Shown: positions 17,084 through 26,806, counted from the first letter of the stretch. The stretch is 64,000 nucleotides of DNA from Pseudomonas sp. MIACH (GCF_001269925.1 NZ_LHVO01000033.1:248001-312000); one strand, 5' to 3'. The notes: a model not told the origin generated them from the letters alone. Numbers and translations: made by a program.

Positions 17084-19303
17084 ATGAGCTTCGGCGCCGA
17101 TGAAGAGATCCTTCAGGATTTCCTTGTAGAGGCCGGCGAAATTTTAGAGCAACTGTCCGAACAACTGGTCGAGCTGGAAAGCCGCCCGGATGATGCGAAC
17201 CTGCTCAATGCAATTTTTCGCGGTTTTCATACTGTAAAAGGGGGCGCCGGCTTCCTCCAGCTCCATGAGCTGGTGGAGTGCTGCCACATCGCCGAGAACG
17301 TGTTCGACATCCTGCGCAAGGGTGAGCGTCACGTTGATTCGGAGTTGATGGACGTGATTCTCGAAGCACTGGATGCGGTCAACGGCATGTTCAGCGAAGT
17401 TCGCGAGCGTGCCCCGATCACCGCAGCCACTCCGGAACTGCTGGCCGCCCTGGCGCGCTATGCAGAGCCGGCCGACACCACGGCAGCGCCGGTGGTCGAA
17501 GCCGCACCGGAACCGGTGGCGGAGCCTGAAGCAGATGTGACGGACAGTGAGTTCGAACAACTGCTCAACTCCCTCAGTGCCGTCAAGGCCGAGGCCGAAG
17601 CTCCGGCCGCCGTTGCCCCGGCTGTCGCGCCGAGCAGCGAAGACATTACCGACGCTGAGTTCGAGTCTTTGCTCGACCAGTTGCACGGCAAAGGTCAGTT
17701 CGCGGCCGACGCCGTAGCGCCTGCCGGTGCTGTCCCTGCTGCGGTGGATGCGCCTGCCGCGTCTGCCAGCACCGACATCACTGACGACGAATTCGAAGCC
17801 TTGCTCGACCAGTTGCATGGCAAGGGCACCTTTGCGGCCGACGCCTTGCCGGAAGTCGCCGCTACGGCCGCAGCACCCGCTGCCACTGCCAAGCCTGCGG
17901 ACGATGGGTTGATCTCCGATCACGAATTCGAAGCGCTGCTGGACGACTTGCACGGCAAAGGCAAGTTCACCGAAGTCGCCCCGGCTGCTGCCGTGGCCAC
18001 GGCGGCACCGGTTGCGGCCAAACCCGCTGCCAAAGCTGCCGCGCCGGCCGCCAAGCCTGCGCCTGCGCCCGCTGCTGCCCCGGCTCCGGCACGTGCCGCT
18101 GCGGCACCCGTCGCGGAAAAACCGGCCAGTGAAGCCGAAACCACCGTACGGGTCGATACCGCGCGGCTGGACGACATCATGAACATGGTCGGCGAGCTGG
18201 TATTGGTGCGTAACCGCCTGGTGCGCCTGGGCTTGAGCAGTGGCGATGAAGCCATGCAGAAAGCCGTGTCGAACCTCGACGTGGTCACCGCCGACCTGCA
18301 AACCGCGGTGATGAAAACGCGGATGCAGCCGATCAAGAAAGTCTTCGGCCGCTTCCCGCGCCTGGTTCGCGACCTCGCGCGCCAACTGAAGAAAGAGATC
18401 AACCTGGAACTGGTGGGTGAAGAAACCGACCTCGACAAAAACCTTGTCGAGGCCCTGGCCGACCCGCTGGTCCACTTGGTGCGCAACGCTGTCGACCACG
18501 GTGTCGAAACCCCGGAAGAACGTGAAGCCTCGGGCAAGTCCCGTGGCGGCAAGGTGATCCTGGCGGCGGAACAGGAAGGCGACCACATCCTGCTGTCGAT
18601 CACCGATGACGGCAAGGGCATGGACCCGACGATTCTGCGCAATATTGCAGTCAAGCGTGGCGTGATGGACAAGGACGCCGCCGACCGCCTGACCGACACC
18701 GAGTGCTACAACCTGATCTTCGCCCCTGGCTTCTCGACCAAGACCGAGATTTCCGACGTGTCGGGCCGTGGCGTGGGCATGGACGTGGTGAAGACCAAGA
18801 TCAGCCAGCTCAACGGCTCGATCAATATCTACTCGACCAAGGGCCAGGGCTCCAAGATCGTCATCAAGGTGCCGTTGACCCTGGCGATCATGCCGACCCT
18901 GATGGTGATGCTGGGCAACCAGGCATTTGCCTTCCCGCTGGTCAACGTCAACGAGATCTTCCACCTCGACCTGTCACGCACCAACGTGGTGGACGGCCAG
19001 GAAGTGGTGATCGTTCGGGACAAGGCGTTGCCCCTGTTCTACCTCAAGCGCTGGCTGGTTGCTTCGGCTGCCCATGAAGAGCAGCGCGAGGGCCATGTGG
19101 TGATTCTCTCCGTGGGCACCCAGCGAATCGGCTTTGTCGTCGATCAACTGGTGGGCCAGGAAGAAGTGGTCATCAAGCCTTTGGGCAAAATGCTGCAGGG
19201 AACCCCGGGCATGTCGGGTGCGACCATTACCGGTGACGGTCGGATCGCACTGATTCTCGATGTTCCGAGCATGCTCAAGCGTTACGCCGCTCGGCGTATT
19301 TGA
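17084..19303 (+). CDS. cheA: Chemotaxis histidine kinase CheA
   Basis: CheA phosphorylates CheY and CheB in response to chemoreceptor signals. The 739-residue protein has an N-terminal HPt with His49 (FRGFHTVKGGAGF). A long Ala/Pro-rich linker carries four repeats of an acidic motif near residues 151, 187, 231 and 276 (type DITDxEFExLLDQLHGKG). Dimerisation, HATPase (VRNAVDHGVE, then DDGKGMD) and CheW-like domains follow. AAGGAG precedes the ATG. The linker repeats are unusual compared with enteric CheA and may be docking motifs for CheY, CheB or CheW-family partners (inference). Confidence 0.96.
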   Translation: MSFGADEEILQDFLVEAGEILEQLSEQLVELESRPDDANLLNAIFRGFHTVKGGAGFLQLHELVECCHIAENVFDILRKGERHVDSELMDVILEALDAVNGMFSEVRERAPITAATPELLAALARYAEPADTTAAPVVEAAPEPVAEPEADVTDSEFEQLLNSLSAVKAEAEAPAAVAPAVAPSSEDITDAEFESLLDQLHGKGQFAADAVAPAGAVPAAVDAPAASASTDITDDEFEALLDQLHGKGTFAADALPEVAATAAAPAATAKPADDGLISDHEFEALLDDLHGKGKFTEVAPAAAVATAAPVAAKPAAKAAAPAAKPAPAPAAAPAPARAAAAPVAEKPASEAETTVRVDTARLDDIMNMVGELVLVRNRLVRLGLSSGDEAMQKAVSNLDVVTADLQTAVMKTRMQPIKKVFGRFPRLVRDLARQLKKEINLELVGEETDLDKNLVEALADPLVHLVRNAVDHGVETPEEREASGKSRGGKVILAAEQEGDHILLSITDDGKGMDPTILRNIAVKRGVMDKDAADRLTDTECYNLIFAPGFSTKTEISDVSGRGVGMDVVKTKISQLNGSINIYSTKGQGSKIVIKVPLTLAIMPTLMVMLGNQAFAFPLVNVNEIFHLDLSRTNVVDGQEVVIVRDKALPLFYLKRWLVASAAHEEQREGHVVILSVGTQRIGFVVDQLVGQEEVVIKPLGKMLQGTPGMSGATITGDGRIALILDVPSMLKRYAARRI

Positions 19304-19307
19304 TTCT

Positions 19308-19338
19308 GGTGGGGCAGGGCGGTCTTGCCCGCCCCACC
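19308..19338. other. GC-rich stem-loop between cheA and cheB
   Basis: GGTGGGGC (19308-19315) pairs with GCCCCACC (19331-19338), with an inner GGGC/GCCC extension. It sits inside the operon with no T-run, so it may affect mRNA stability and is not a clear terminator. Confidence 0.5.
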
Positions 19339-19351
19339 TAACGGAGTGTTT

Positions 19352-20485
19352 ATGGCAGTCAAGGTCCTGGTGGTGGACGATTCGGGTTTCTTCCGCCGCC
19401 GCGTCTCGGAAATTCTTTCCGCCGATCCAAGCATCCAGGTGGTCGGCACGGCCACCAACGGCAAAGAGGCGATTGATCAAGCCATTGCGTTGAAACCGGA
19501 CGTGATCACCATGGACTACGAGATGCCGATGATGGATGGCATCACGGCAGTTCGGCACATCATGCAACGCTGCCCGACCCCGGTATTGATGTTCTCCTCG
19601 CTGACCCACGAAGGCGCCCGAGTGACCCTCGACGCGTTGGATGCGGGTGCGGTGGACTTCCTGCCGAAGAATTTCGAAGACATCTCGCGCAACCCCGAGA
19701 AGGTCAAGCAACTGCTGTGCGAGAAAGTCCACAGTATTTCCCGCAGCAACCGTCGCAGCCTGTTCAGCGCGCCAGCCCCTGCGCCGGCACCGGTGGCTGC
19801 ACCGGCTGCACCGACCAGTTCGTCGTTCAACCGCCCGGCGCCTGCGCCGGTTGCACGGCCTGCCGCACCGCCGGTTCGTACGTCGGCAGCCTCTGCTGCC
19901 CATTCGCCTGCGCCCAAGCGCAAGGCCTACAAGCTGGTCGCCATCGGCACCTCCACCGGCGGTCCGGTCGCCTTGCAACGCGTGTTGACTCAATTGCCGG
20001 CCAACTTCCCGGCGCCGATCGTATTGATCCAGCACATGCCCGCCGCCTTCACCAAGGCGTTTGCCGAGCGCCTGGACAAGCTGTGCCGCATCAGCGTCAA
20101 GGAAGCCGAGGACGGTGACATCCTGCGCCCTGGCCTGGCGTTACTGGCCCCAGGCGGCAAACAGATGATGGTCGATGCCCGTGGCGCGATCAAAATCCTG
20201 CCGGGTGATGAGCGCCTCAACTACAAGCCGTGCGTGGACATCACCTTCGGTTCGGCGGCCAAGTCCTACGGCGACAAAGTTCTGGCGGTGGTGCTCACCG
20301 GCATGGGCGCCGACGGCCGTGAAGGCGCGCGCCTGCTCAAGCAGGGCGGCAGTGCGATCTGGGCCCAGGACGAAGCCAGTTGCGTGATCTATGGCATGCC
20401 CATGGCCATCGTCAAAGCTGACCTGGCCGACGCCGTCTACAGCCTGGATGACATCGGCAAGCATCTGGTGGAGGCCTGCCTCTGA
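19352..20485 (+). CDS. cheB: Chemotaxis protein-glutamate methylesterase CheB
   Basis: CheB removes methyl groups from chemoreceptors for adaptation. The 377-residue protein has a receiver domain ([11 protein letters not shown], Asp in [12 protein letters not shown]), a Pro/Ala linker, and the methylesterase domain with the catalytic region AIGTSTGGP, then VLIQHMP and [11 protein letters not shown] 19352 has GGAG five bases upstream. Its stop overlaps the motC start (TGATG). Confidence 0.96.
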   Translation: MAVKVLVVDDSGFFRRRVSEILSADPSIQVVGTATNGKEAIDQAIALKPDVITMDYEMPMMDGITAVRHIMQRCPTPVLMFSSLTHEGARVTLDALDAGAVDFLPKNFEDISRNPEKVKQLLCEKVHSISRSNRRSLFSAPAPAPAPVAAPAAPTSSSFNRPAPAPVARPAAPPVRTSAASAAHSPAPKRKAYKLVAIGTSTGGPVALQRVLTQLPANFPAPIVLIQHMPAAFTKAFAERLDKLCRISVKEAEDGDILRPGLALLAPGGKQMMVDARGAIKILPGDERLNYKPCVDITFGSAAKSYGDKVLAVVLTGMGADGREGARLLKQGGSAIWAQDEASCVIYGMPMAIVKADLADAVYSLDDIGKHLVEACL

Positions 20486-21225
20486 TGGATGTCTTGAGCC
20501 TGATCGGCATCATCATGGCGTTTGTCGCCATTATCGGCGGCAACTACCTCGAAGGCGGTCACCTGGGCGCCCTGGCCAACGGCCCGGCGGCGTTGATCGT
20601 GATCGGCGGCACCGTGGGCGCCGCGTTGTTGCAGTCACCGATGAGTTCGTTCAAGCGTGCGATGCAGATCGTCATCTGGATCATTTTTCCGCCGCGTGTC
20701 GACCTGGCCGGTGGCATCGACCGGGTGGTCAACTGGAGCCTCACCGCACGCAAGGAAGGCCTGCTGGGCCTTGAAGGCGTGGCTGATGCCGAACCCGACA
20801 GCTACTCGCGCAAAGGCCTGCAATTGCTGGTCGACGGCGCCGAGCCGGAAGCGATCCGCAGCATCCTGGAGGTGGATTTCTACACCCAGGAAAGTCGCGA
20901 CATCAATGCCGCCAAAGTGTTTGAAAGCATGGGCGGCTACGCGCCGACCATCGGCATCATCGGGGCGGTGATGGGCCTGATTCACGTCATGGGCAACCTG
21001 GCCGATCCGTCGCAGTTGGGCAGCGGTATTGCCGTGGCCTTCGTCGCGACGATCTACGGGGTGGCCAGTGCCAACCTGGTGCTGTTGCCGGTGGCCAGCA
21101 AGCTCAAGTCGATTGCCATGCGCCAGTCCCGTTACCGCGAGATGCTGCTGGAAGGCATCCTGTCGATTGCCGAGGGCGAGAACCCGCGCTCCATCGAATT
21201 GAAGCTCCAGGGCTTCATGGATTGA
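20485..21225 (+). CDS. motC: Flagellar stator protein MotC
   Basis: A MotA/PomA-type stator subunit. The 246-residue protein has four membrane segments and the conserved C-terminal pair region GYAPTIGIIGAVMGLIHVM and GIAVAFVATIYGVASANL. P. aeruginosa has two stators, MotAB and MotCD; the chemotaxis-linked pair next to cheB is MotCD, important for swarming. motD follows after a REPIN of about 100 bases. Confidence 0.94.
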   Translation: MDVLSLIGIIMAFVAIIGGNYLEGGHLGALANGPAALIVIGGTVGAALLQSPMSSFKRAMQIVIWIIFPPRVDLAGGIDRVVNWSLTARKEGLLGLEGVADAEPDSYSRKGLQLLVDGAEPEAIRSILEVDFYTQESRDINAAKVFESMGGYAPTIGIIGAVMGLIHVMGNLADPSQLGSGIAVAFVATIYGVASANLVLLPVASKLKSIAMRQSRYREMLLEGILSIAEGENPRSIELKLQGFMD

Positions 21226-21237
21226 TGGTCATGAACC

Positions 21238-21339
21238 CTGTAGGAGCGAGCTTGCTCGCGAAAAACCCGAGAACAACGCGTTCATCCAGGATGCCCGCGT
21301 TATCGTTGACGATTTTCGCGAGCAAGCTCGCTCCTACAG
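21238..21339. repeat. REPIN (paired inverted REP sequences)
   Basis: A perfect 27-base inverted repeat: the left arm 21238-21264 starts CTGTAGGAGCGAGCTTGCTC and the right arm is 21313-21339. The arms are 48 bases apart, and each arm is itself partly palindromic. This is the REP-doublet structure described as REPINs in P. fluorescens. It lies between motC and motD without interrupting either gene. Confidence 0.9.
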
Positions 21340-21367
21340 TTGATTTGTTTTGCGGAGGTAATCGCCA

Positions 21368-22255
21368 ATGAGCCGTCGCCGTCGCGAGCCTGAAGAACAC
21401 GTCAACCACGAACGGTGGCTGGTGTCCTATGCGGACTTCATCACCTTGCTGTTCGCTTTTTTCGTGGTGATGTATTCCATCTCGTCGATCAACGAAGGCA
21501 AATACAAGGTTATTTCCCAGGCGCTGATCGGCGTATTCAATGACACCGACCGTTCGCTCAAGCCGATCCCGATTGGTGAAGAGCGGCCCAAGACCGTGAC
21601 CCCGGCCAAGCCGCTGGTCAACGACAGCGACGAAACCGCTGCCGGCGTGGGCGGTACCAGCGACCCGCTGAAAAGCATTGCCGACGATATCAGCGCCGCG
21701 TTCGGCGACCTGATCAGCTCCAACCAGATGACCGTGCGCGGCAATGAGTTGTGGGTCGAGATCGAACTCAATTCCAGCCTGCTGTTCGCCAGTGCCGATG
21801 CGTTGCCCAGCGACCAGGCATTCACCATCATCGACAAGGTGGCGGCGATCCTCAAACCGTTTGAAAACCCGATCCACGTTGAAGGCTTTACCGACAATGT
21901 GCCGATCAGTACCGCGCAGTACCCGACCAACTGGGAACTGTCCTCGGCCCGCGCCGCGAGCATCGTGCGCATGCTTGCGATGCAGGGCGTGAACCCTGGG
22001 CGCCTGGCGTCGGTGGGGTATGGCGAGTTCCAGCCGGTGGCCAATAACGCCACGCTTGAAGGCCGCGCGCGCAATCGTCGGGTGGTATTGGTGGTGTCAC
22101 GCAACCTGGATGTGCGCCGTAGCCTGACCGGCACCGGTACGGCTAATGCAACACCGGACGCGGCCTTGAAGCGCGCTGGCACACAAACTGCACCGGCCCC
22201 TGCAAAGCCGCCGGTTCGGCAGAGTGCCGTCAATTCTCCGTCACCGGCTCAATAA
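21368..22255 (+). CDS. motD: Flagellar stator protein MotD
   Basis: A MotB/PomB-type stator subunit that anchors MotC to peptidoglycan. The 295-residue protein has one N-terminal membrane segment with the ion-conducting Asp23 (SYADFITLLFAFFVVMYS). The OmpA-like peptidoglycan-binding domain has VEGFTDNVPI, WELSSARA and GYGEFQPVANN. GCGGAGG lies upstream of the ATG. The tail is Pro/Ala-rich. Confidence 0.95.
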   Translation: MSRRRREPEEHVNHERWLVSYADFITLLFAFFVVMYSISSINEGKYKVISQALIGVFNDTDRSLKPIPIGEERPKTVTPAKPLVNDSDETAAGVGGTSDPLKSIADDISAAFGDLISSNQMTVRGNELWVEIELNSSLLFASADALPSDQAFTIIDKVAAILKPFENPIHVEGFTDNVPISTAQYPTNWELSSARAASIVRMLAMQGVNPGRLASVGYGEFQPVANNATLEGRARNRRVVLVVSRNLDVRRSLTGTGTANATPDAALKRAGTQTAPAPAKPPVRQSAVNSPSPAQ

Positions 22256-22306
22256 CCCTATGCAATGTCTCGGTCGCGCGTGTGCCCACCGGGAGGAACC
22301 ATCCGA

Positions 22307-23095
22307 ATGAGAGTCTGGGCAGTTGCCAATCAAAAAGGTGGAGTCGGCAAGACCACCACCTCCATCGCTTTAGCCGGCTTGCTGGCCGAGGCGGGCAAGC
22401 GTGTGGTCGTGGTCGACCTCGACCCCCACGGCTCGATGACCAGCTATTTCGGCTACGACCCGGATGCGCTGGAGCACAGCAACTACGACTTGTTCCTGCA
22501 CAAAGGCAACGTACCGGCCGACCTGCCGGGGCAATTGCTGTTGCCTACCAGCAACGACAGTATTTCCCTGCTGCCGTCCAGCACCGCACTGGCCACCCTT
22601 GAACGCCAGTCGCCGGGCCAGAGCGGCCTGGGCCTGGTGATCGCCAAGACCCTGGCGCAGCTGTGGCAGGACTTTGACTACGCGATCATCGACAGCCCGC
22701 CACTGCTCGGCGTGCTGATGGTCAACGCCTTGGCGGCCAGCCAGCAACTGGTGATCCCGGTGCAGACCGAGCACCTGGCGGTCAAGGGCCTGGAACGTAT
22801 GGTCAGCACCCTGGCAATGATCAACCGCTCGCGCAAACAGGCGCTGCCCTACAGCATCGTGCCGACCCTGTTCGACCGCCGTACCCAGGCCTCCCTCGGT
22901 ACCTTGCGCGTACTGCGCGACGCCTACCCGGAGACCATCTGGAATGGCTATATCCCGGTGGACACGCGTCTGCGCGATGCCAGCCGTGCCGGCCTCACGC
23001 CGTCGCAGTTCGACGGTAAAAGCCGTGGCGTGCTGGCTTACCGAGCGTTGCTCAAGCACCTGCTGTCCCAGCAGCTCGTGGCACAGGTAGCTTGA
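22307..23095 (+). CDS. parC: ParA-like ATPase of the chemotaxis operon (ParC-type)
   Basis: A 262-residue ParA-family ATPase with the Walker A motif QKGGVGKTTT at the N-terminus, DLDPHGSMTS and IDSPPLLG. ParC in Vibrio, encoded at the same place in the operon, positions chemoreceptor arrays at the cell pole together with ParP. That function is inferred here from synteny and family. ATG 22307 is chosen because GGGAGGAA lies upstream at 22291-22298. The symbol follows the Vibrio name and is distinct from topoisomerase parC. Confidence 0.85.
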   Translation: MRVWAVANQKGGVGKTTTSIALAGLLAEAGKRVVVVDLDPHGSMTSYFGYDPDALEHSNYDLFLHKGNVPADLPGQLLLPTSNDSISLLPSSTALATLERQSPGQSGLGLVIAKTLAQLWQDFDYAIIDSPPLLGVLMVNALAASQQLVIPVQTEHLAVKGLERMVSTLAMINRSRKQALPYSIVPTLFDRRTQASLGTLRVLRDAYPETIWNGYIPVDTRLRDASRAGLTPSQFDGKSRGVLAYRALLKHLLSQQLVAQVA

Positions 23096-23904
23096 TGATG
23101 AATCGTCCCGTCGAACTCAAGGTCAAGACCCGGCCGCAACTGGCACTGGAATCCTACCTGGATGCCTTGCTGCAGGACGCGACCGCCGAAGAATTGTCGG
23201 AACCGATCCTGGTGCTGGAGCCTGCGGTCGAAGTGCCGTCCTCGAGCAGCCTGGATGAGTTCCAGTTGGCTGTACTGGAAGAACAGGCCCGCGATGCACA
23301 TGTCGCGCCGGTGATTGTGCCGGTGGCCGTTCCGGTGGTCATGCCTGTTGCACCTGCGGTGGTCGAGCCGGTCGTGGAAGTGCACATGCCACCGAGCATC
23401 ACGCCACCTCCGGTGAGCGGCGATGACCGGCCGGCCTGGGCTGCCGAACCGTTCGAATGTTTGCTGTTCGACGTCGCCGGGTTGACCCTTGCGGTGCCGC
23501 TGGTGTGCCTGGGCTCGATCTATTCCCTGGAAGGCCAGGAGTTGACCCCACTGTTCGGGCAGCCGGAGTGGTTCCTCGGCATCCTGCCGAGCCAGGCCGG
23601 TAACCTCAAGGTGCTGGACACCGCGCGCTGGGTGATGCCCGATCGCTACCGCGATGATTTTCGCCAAGGCTTGCAATACGTGATTTCGGTGCAGGGCTAC
23701 GAGTGGGGGCTGGCGGTGCATCAAGTCAGCCGCTCGCTGCGCCTGGACCCGAATGAAATCAAATGGCGCAGCCACCGGGGCCAGCGGCCTTGGCTGGCAG
23801 GCACCGTGATCGAACACATGTGCGCATTGCTGGATGTCGCCGAACTGGCCGAGTTGATCGCCAGTGGTGCCGTTAAAGCGATGCCGCTGAACAAACGCAG
23901 TTGA
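23095..23904 (+). CDS. parP: CheW-domain protein, ParP-like
   Basis: A 269-residue protein with an N-terminal region rich in Glu, Val and Pro (about residues 1-115) and a C-terminal CheW-like domain (FECLLFDVAGLTLAVPLVCL, then WFLGILPSQAGNLKVLDTAR). It matches the architecture of ParP, which links ParC to CheA and receptors. Its ATG overlaps the parC stop (TGATG), supporting a working pair. A second ATG three bases on is equally possible. Confidence 0.8.
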   Translation: MMNRPVELKVKTRPQLALESYLDALLQDATAEELSEPILVLEPAVEVPSSSSLDEFQLAVLEEQARDAHVAPVIVPVAVPVVMPVAPAVVEPVVEVHMPPSITPPPVSGDDRPAWAAEPFECLLFDVAGLTLAVPLVCLGSIYSLEGQELTPLFGQPEWFLGILPSQAGNLKVLDTARWVMPDRYRDDFRQGLQYVISVQGYEWGLAVHQVSRSLRLDPNEIKWRSHRGQRPWLAGTVIEHMCALLDVAELAELIASGAVKAMPLNKRS

Positions 23905-23916
23905 TTGGACAATAAG

Positions 23917-23936
23917 GGCCGCACGCGCGTGCGGCC
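23917..23936. other. Perfect 20-base palindrome between parP and cheW
   Basis: GGCCGCACGCGCGTGCGGCC can form an 8-bp stem with a GCGC loop. It is followed by AAAAGACG and not by a T-run, so it is an operon-internal hairpin and not a clear terminator. Confidence 0.55.
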
Positions 23937-23985
23937 AAAAGACGTACACACGCCGCCTACATCGGCATTTGAAGGGGTCAGAGAT

Positions 23986-24468
23986 ATGAACAAGTCAGCG
24001 TCCGCACAAGGTTTGGATGATCCGATCCTGCAATGGGTTACCTTCAAACTGGACAATGAAACCTACGGCATTAACGTGATGCGCGTGCAGGAAGTGCTGC
24101 GCTACACCGAGATCGCCCCGGTTCCCGGTGCGCCAAGCTACGTGCTGGGTATCATCAACCTGCGCGGCAACGTGGTGACGGTGATCGACACCCGCCAGCG
24201 GTTTGGCCTGGACACGGTTGAAGTCAGCGACAACACCCGTATCGTCATCATCGAAGCCGACAAGCAAGTGGTCGGGATCATGGTCGACAGCGTCGCGGAA
24301 GTGGTTTACCTGCGCCAATCGGAAGTGGAAACCGCGCCGAACGTGGGTAACGAGGAATCCGCCAAGTTCATCCAGGGCGTGTGCAACAAGAACAACGAAC
24401 TGTTGATTCTGGTTGAGCTGGACAAAATGATGAGCGAAGAAGAATGGTCGGAACTGGAGAGCATCTGA
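23986..24468 (+). CDS. cheW: Chemotaxis coupling protein CheW
   Basis: CheW links chemoreceptors to CheA. The 160-residue protein is a single CheW domain (VTFKLDNETYGINVMRVQEV, GIINLRGNVVTVIDTRQRFG, VVGIMVDSVAEV). ATG 23986 follows AGGGG by about eight bases; a longer in-frame start exists upstream but lacks support. The following DUF2802 gene starts immediately after the stop. Confidence 0.96.
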   Translation: MNKSASAQGLDDPILQWVTFKLDNETYGINVMRVQEVLRYTEIAPVPGAPSYVLGIINLRGNVVTVIDTRQRFGLDTVEVSDNTRIVIIEADKQVVGIMVDSVAEVVYLRQSEVETAPNVGNEESAKFIQGVCNKNNELLILVELDKMMSEEEWSELESI

Positions 24469-24861
24469 TTGTTCCTTGAGGTCGCGGTGATTGTCCTGGC
24501 CCTGTTGTGGGCCGGGACCCTGGGTTTTCTGCTGCGCTATATGCGCCAGCAGCGCGAATTGGCGTTGCAGCAGGCCGAGCGTGATGCGGTGCGTGATCGG
24601 CGTGTGCTGGAGCTGGTCAAGCGGGTTGATCACTTCCAGCAGACGGCGGTGAAGGTCGGGGATGAGGTGCATGAACTGCGCGCCATTCTTGCGCCGTTGC
24701 CGGACAAGCTGGCGCAGATCGAGCAGCGTGACCCTTCCAGCCTGTCATTTGCCCAGGCGGCGAAGTTGGTGGGCATGGGCGCTACCGTGGATGAACTGAC
24801 CCAGTCGTGTGGTTTGACCCAGGCTGAGGCGCAGTTGATGAGTAAATTACACAAAAGCTGA
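24469..24861 (+). CDS. DUF2802 family protein, membrane-anchored
   Basis: A 130-residue protein with an N-terminal membrane segment (VIVLALLWAGTLGFLLRYM), a charged coiled-coil-like stretch, then a small C-terminal domain (AKLVGMGATVDELTQSCGLT) that resembles a helix-turn-helix in pattern. The function is unknown. Homologues end the che operon in other pseudomonads (PA1465 position). It starts with TTG directly after the cheW stop. Confidence 0.8.
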   Translation: MFLEVAVIVLALLWAGTLGFLLRYMRQQRELALQQAERDAVRDRRVLELVKRVDHFQQTAVKVGDEVHELRAILAPLPDKLAQIEQRDPSSLSFAQAAKLVGMGATVDELTQSCGLTQAEAQLMSKLHKS

Positions 24862-24883
24862 TTGCACGGTGTATACCGTGCAA
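24862..24883. other. Perfect stem-loop after the che operon
   Basis: TTGCACGGT (24862-24870) and ACCGTGCAA (24875-24883) form a 9-bp stem with a GTAT loop. There is no T-run behind it. It lies directly after the last chemotaxis gene. Confidence 0.5.
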
Positions 24884-24965
24884 AACCTCTCTATCCCTTA
24901 AGCTAGAGCCTTCGGTCTTGAAGTTCATGGGTGTCGGCTGCGGCTGATTGTGTCGAATGTGTCAC

Positions 24966-24992
24966 AGTGCCATGTTTCTCCATGGCACTTTT
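24966..24992 (+). terminator. Candidate intrinsic terminator after the che operon
   Basis: AGTGCCATG (24966-24974) pairs with CATGGCACT (24981-24989) across a six-base loop and is followed by TTT. It separates the chemotaxis operon from the two-partner secretion locus. Confidence 0.65.
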
Positions 24993-25049
24993 ACGTCTTT
25001 GTGATGACCAACCTGCGCATGTAGGAAGTTTCATTCACAAGGATGCGAA

Positions 25050-26795
25050 ATGTCTGTCGACGCTCTACCTCGAACAAAACCCTCTGTTTTGCTGCAGTCT
25101 TGCGTCGCGACCTGCTCCCTTGTTGGTTTTCTAACCAGTTATGCGGCGCTGGCGGCTGAGCCCCAGGCACCTGCGCAACAATTGCTGTTGCAGCAACAGC
25201 GTGAGCGCGCCCAGCGCGAGCAGTTGGAGCCTTCGCCCGACGTGCGCCTGCAAGCGCCACAAGACAACGCCGGTGGCCTGCGCTTGCCGCGCAATGAAGC
25301 GCCCTGCTTCAAGATCGACCGCATAGTGCTCAGTGGCGATCAGGCCGAAGACTTCCAGTGGGCCCTGCGCGCCGCCAACCCGTCCGATGATCCGGTGCAA
25401 GGACGTTGCGTCGGCGCCGCCGGCATCAACCTGACGATGAAACGCATCCAGAACGCGATTATCGCCAAGGGCTTCATCACCACCCGCGTGCTGGCCCAAG
25501 CCCAGGATTTGAACCAAGGCACCTTGTCGCTGGTGTTGGTGCCGGGCCGCATCAAGCACATCCGTTTTGCCGAAGGCACCTCCGCACGCGCCCACTATTG
25601 GAACGCCATGCCCGCGTCCGCCGGTGACGTGCTGAACCTGCGCGACATCGAGCAGGCGCTGGAGAACTTCAAGCGCGTGCCCACCGCCGAAGCGGATGTG
25701 CAGATCACCCCGGCCGAGGGCGAGAACGCACAGCCTGGGGAAAGCGACGTGGTCATCGCCTGGAAGCAGGCGGTGCCGGTGCGGGTCAGCCTGTCGGTGG
25801 ACGATTCCGGCAGCAAGCAGACCGGCAAGTATCAGGGCAACGTTGCCCTGTCGCTGGATAACCTGGCGACCCTCAACGATCTGTTTTACATCAGCTTCAA
25901 CCACGACCTGGGCGGCGGCCAGAGTGGCGACCGCGGTTCCAAGGGCCACACCGTGCATTACTCGGTGCCCTACGATTATTGGCAACTGAGCCTGACCTCC
26001 AGCGAGTACGACTACCACCAGACGATTGCCGGGATTAACCAGGCGTATTCCTACAGTGGCCGCAGCCGTACCAACGAAATCCAGCTGTCGCGGGTGATCT
26101 ATCGCGATGCCGTGCGCAAGACCACCGTGTCTGTCGGCGGGTGGAGCCGCACCTCCAGCAACTACATCGAAGACACCGAAATCGAACTGCAGCGCCGGCG
26201 CATGGCCGGCTGGCAGGCCGGGATCAATCACCGTGAGTTTATCGGCGCCAGCACCCTCGACCTTGGCGTGGGCTATCGCCGTGGCACCGGTGCCCGTGAT
26301 GCACTGCGCGCCCCCGAGGAAGAGAACGGCGAAGGCACCTCGCGCTCGCAGTTGATTTCCGCCAACGCGCAATTGCAACTGCCGTTCACCCTGGGCGAGC
26401 AGCGGCTGCGCTACATCGCCGGCTGGCGCGGGCAATGGAACCGCACGCCGCTGATCCCCCAGGACCGTTTTTCGATTGGCGGGCGCTACACCGTGCGCGG
26501 CTTCGATGGCGAGCAGATTCTGTCCGCCGAGCGCGGCTGGACGTTCAGCAACGACCTGGGCCTGAGCCTGGCCAACACCGGTCAGGAACTGTACCTGGGT
26601 GTGGACTACGGCGAAGTCGGCGGGCATTCGACCCAGTACCTTTCGGGCCGACGCCTGGCGGGTGCGGTGGTGGGCCTGCGCGGCGGCTACAAGCAGTTTT
26701 CCTATGACCTCTATACCGGCAAACCCCTGGAAAAACCCAAGGGCTTCCAGACGGCCGACGTGACCAGTGGCTTCAGCGCCAACTGGTCATTTTGA
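25050..26795 (+). CDS. Two-partner secretion outer-membrane transporter (FhaC/ShlB/CdiB type)
   Basis: A TpsB transporter that exports the large exoprotein encoded downstream. The 581-residue protein has an N-terminal signal region, a Gln/Arg-rich linker helix, POTRA domains (CFKIDRIVLSG, then NLTMKRIQNAIIAKGFITTR and LSLVLVPGRIKHI) and a C-terminal 16-strand barrel. The barrel shows the conserved VRGF motif in RYTVRGFDGEQ and a terminal Phe (FSANWSF). AAGGA lies six bases before the ATG. It is followed after 11 bases by a HlyC-like gene. Confidence 0.93.
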   Translation: MSVDALPRTKPSVLLQSCVATCSLVGFLTSYAALAAEPQAPAQQLLLQQQRERAQREQLEPSPDVRLQAPQDNAGGLRLPRNEAPCFKIDRIVLSGDQAEDFQWALRAANPSDDPVQGRCVGAAGINLTMKRIQNAIIAKGFITTRVLAQAQDLNQGTLSLVLVPGRIKHIRFAEGTSARAHYWNAMPASAGDVLNLRDIEQALENFKRVPTAEADVQITPAEGENAQPGESDVVIAWKQAVPVRVSLSVDDSGSKQTGKYQGNVALSLDNLATLNDLFYISFNHDLGGGQSGDRGSKGHTVHYSVPYDYWQLSLTSSEYDYHQTIAGINQAYSYSGRSRTNEIQLSRVIYRDAVRKTTVSVGGWSRTSSNYIEDTEIELQRRRMAGWQAGINHREFIGASTLDLGVGYRRGTGARDALRAPEEENGEGTSRSQLISANAQLQLPFTLGEQRLRYIAGWRGQWNRTPLIPQDRFSIGGRYTVRGFDGEQILSAERGWTFSNDLGLSLANTGQELYLGVDYGEVGGHSTQYLSGRRLAGAVVGLRGGYKQFSYDLYTGKPLEKPKGFQTADVTSGFSANWSF

Positions 26796-26806
26796 AGGAG
26801 ACCCCC

